Source: Rhodospirillaceae bacterium UBA4479 (lineage in GTDB: Bacteria > Pseudomonadota > Alphaproteobacteria > Rhodospirillales > Casp-alpha2). Taken from it: a stretch of 5,963 nucleotides of DNA. The position numbers and the translations under genes were made by a program. Under the pieces are notes generated by a model. That model was not told the DNA's origin, made no database searches, and saw only the letters and a program-made list of their open reading frames with translations. This document shows positions 5,115 to 5,963 of this stretch, one piece after another (positions within the stretch are counted from its first letter, which is position 1; each line of letters begins with the position of its first letter). Location of the stretch: contig DGNZ01000071.1 in the NCBI GenBank assembly GCA_002389175.1, positions 1 through 5,963 of the forward strand, given 5' to 3'.

Positions 5115-5963
5115 TTACTCCGCCGCTTGTGGTGCATGGGAACCCTTAACCGAAGCAGCAATGCTGCTCGGTAAAGGCTTCGGACGTTCAAGAACGCCGA
5201 TCACGGGCACCAAGATGATAAGGTGGAAGAAGTAATAGAACGTCGCCCACTGCGTGATGGTTACGTATACGCCCTCTGCAGGTTGACCACCTACCCAACC
5301 CAGGATCACGCAGTCAATTGCAAAGACCCAGAACGCAACCTTATAAATGGGGCGATACTTCGACGAGCGAACACGTGAACGATCCAGCCAAGGCAATGCG
5401 AGCAGGACCAAGATGGATGCGAACATCGCAATCACGCCGGCTAATTTCGCAGACATGAACCACTGCAAGAACCAAGCGTAGATGAAGTACTCGTCTGTAA
5501 ACGCGCGCAAAATAGCATAGAACGGCAAGAAGTACCATTCTGGAACGATAAGCGAAGGCGTTACCAATGAGTTCGCTGGGACGTAGTTGTCTGGATGCCC
5601 AAGATAGTTCGGCGCGTAGAACACGATGAAGGCGAAAAAGATAAGGAACACACCCAAACCGAACATATCTTTGATCGTGTAGTAAGGGTGGAATGGGATC
5701 GTATCTTCTTTTTCGTCTTTGATTTCAACGCCAGTTGGGTTGTTGGAATGATGCATGTGCAACGCCCAAAGGTGAACGAACACCAAGCCGACAATAACGA
5801 AAGGCAATAGGTAATGCAGCGCAAAGAACCGGTTCAGTGTTGGATTACCAACAACAAACCCCCCCCAAAGCCATTCAACGACCGACTCACCGATAAGCGG
5901 GAAGGCGGAGAACAGGTTGGTGATCACAGTTGCACCCCAGAAGCTCATTTGGCCCCATGGAAG
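5115..5963 (-). CDS. petB: Cytochrome b of the bc1 complex, 5'-truncated by window edge
   Basis: These are the last 282 residues of the quinol-oxidising, eight-helix membrane subunit of complex III; full-length proteins are about 400-430 residues. The visible part begins at the conserved LPWGQMSFWGATVITN, so the ATG at 5948 is an internal Met and the frame continues beyond the window. One helix carries the second pair of haem ligands, His in FALHYLLPF (codon 5814-5816) and His 14 residues later in FVHLWALH (5772-5774). These are followed by HHSNNPTG. The Qo-site PEWY motif is encoded at 5532-5543. Further hydrophobic helices follow, including the segment with WVGGQPAE. The stop falls 4 nt before petC. 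In the usual petABC order, the Rieske gene petA should lie beyond position 5963. Confidence 0.97.
   Translation of the reverse strand, partial: LPWGQMSFWGATVITNLFSAFPLIGESVVEWLWGGFVVGNPTLNRFFALHYLLPFVIVGLVFVHLWALHMHHSNNPTGVEIKDEKEDTIPFHPYYTIKDMFGLGVFLIFFAFIVFYAPNYLGHPDNYVPANSLVTPSLIVPEWYFLPFYAILRAFTDEYFIYAWFLQWFMSAKLAGVIAMFASILVLLALPWLDRSRVRSSKYRPIYKVAFWVFAIDCVILGWVGGQPAEGVYVTITQWATFYYFFHLIILVPVIGVLERPKPLPSSIAASVKGSHAPQAAE
5118..5121 (-). promoter_or_regulatory. ribosome binding site deciding the petC start
   Basis: The minus strand reads GGAG here, 7 nt before the ATG at 5110 and overlapping the last codons of petB. It favours this start over the ATG at 5104 (13 nt away) and over the long upstream start at 5191. 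Confidence 0.7.

Noticed and set aside
4283..5191. Longer petC starting at 5191
   Set aside because: It would overlap the end of petB by about 75 nt and place a basic, non-membrane leader before an otherwise normal signal peptide. The GGAG site points to 5110.

Overview
The window looks like chromosomal DNA of an alphaproteobacterium with roughly even base composition. The main clue is the cytochrome bc1 segment on the minus strand, with petB followed by petC and canonical alphaproteobacterial cytochrome b motifs. A marine Rhodospirillales or SAR116-like host is plausible but is only a guess.

Layout. (1) Positions 2-1486, plus strand: the 3' part of a phytanoyl-CoA-dioxygenase-family (PhyH) Fe(II)/2-oxoglutarate oxygenase, followed 3 nt later by an extended short-chain dehydrogenase that resembles D-erythronate dehydrogenase (DenD). 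(2) Positions 1499-2839, minus strand: a lyase of the fumarase/aspartase superfamily, close to the adenylosuccinate lyase and 3-carboxymuconate cycloisomerase branch. It converges on denD with only 12 nt between them. (3) Positions 2840-3006: an AT-rich divergent promoter region containing a nearly perfect 10-bp inverted repeat. (4) Positions 3007-4208, plus strand: a class II (FucA-type) aldolase with a Phd/YefM antitoxin-like DNA-binding domain fused in frame at its N terminus, then a small single-domain cupin. (5) Positions 4228-4259: a strong bidirectional terminator. (6) Positions 4283-5963, minus strand: cytochrome c1 (petC) and the 3' two thirds of cytochrome b (petB), which are core respiratory genes.

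How the genes may work together. The oxygenase, dehydrogenase, lyase, aldolase and cupin look like an accessory catabolic cluster for a small hydroxylated or sugar-acid-like compound, sitting beside the housekeeping bc1 operon. The substrate cannot be read from the sequence.

The most unusual object is the Phd-aldolase fusion. The aldolase half keeps the complete catalytic and metal-binding set, and the Phd-like half keeps its characteristic fold pattern, but there is no toxin gene next to it. The inverted repeat immediately upstream is a natural candidate operator. The working hypothesis is that the antitoxin-type DNA-binding domain has been co-opted as a built-in autoregulator of a metabolic enzyme, possibly also controlling the divergent lyase.
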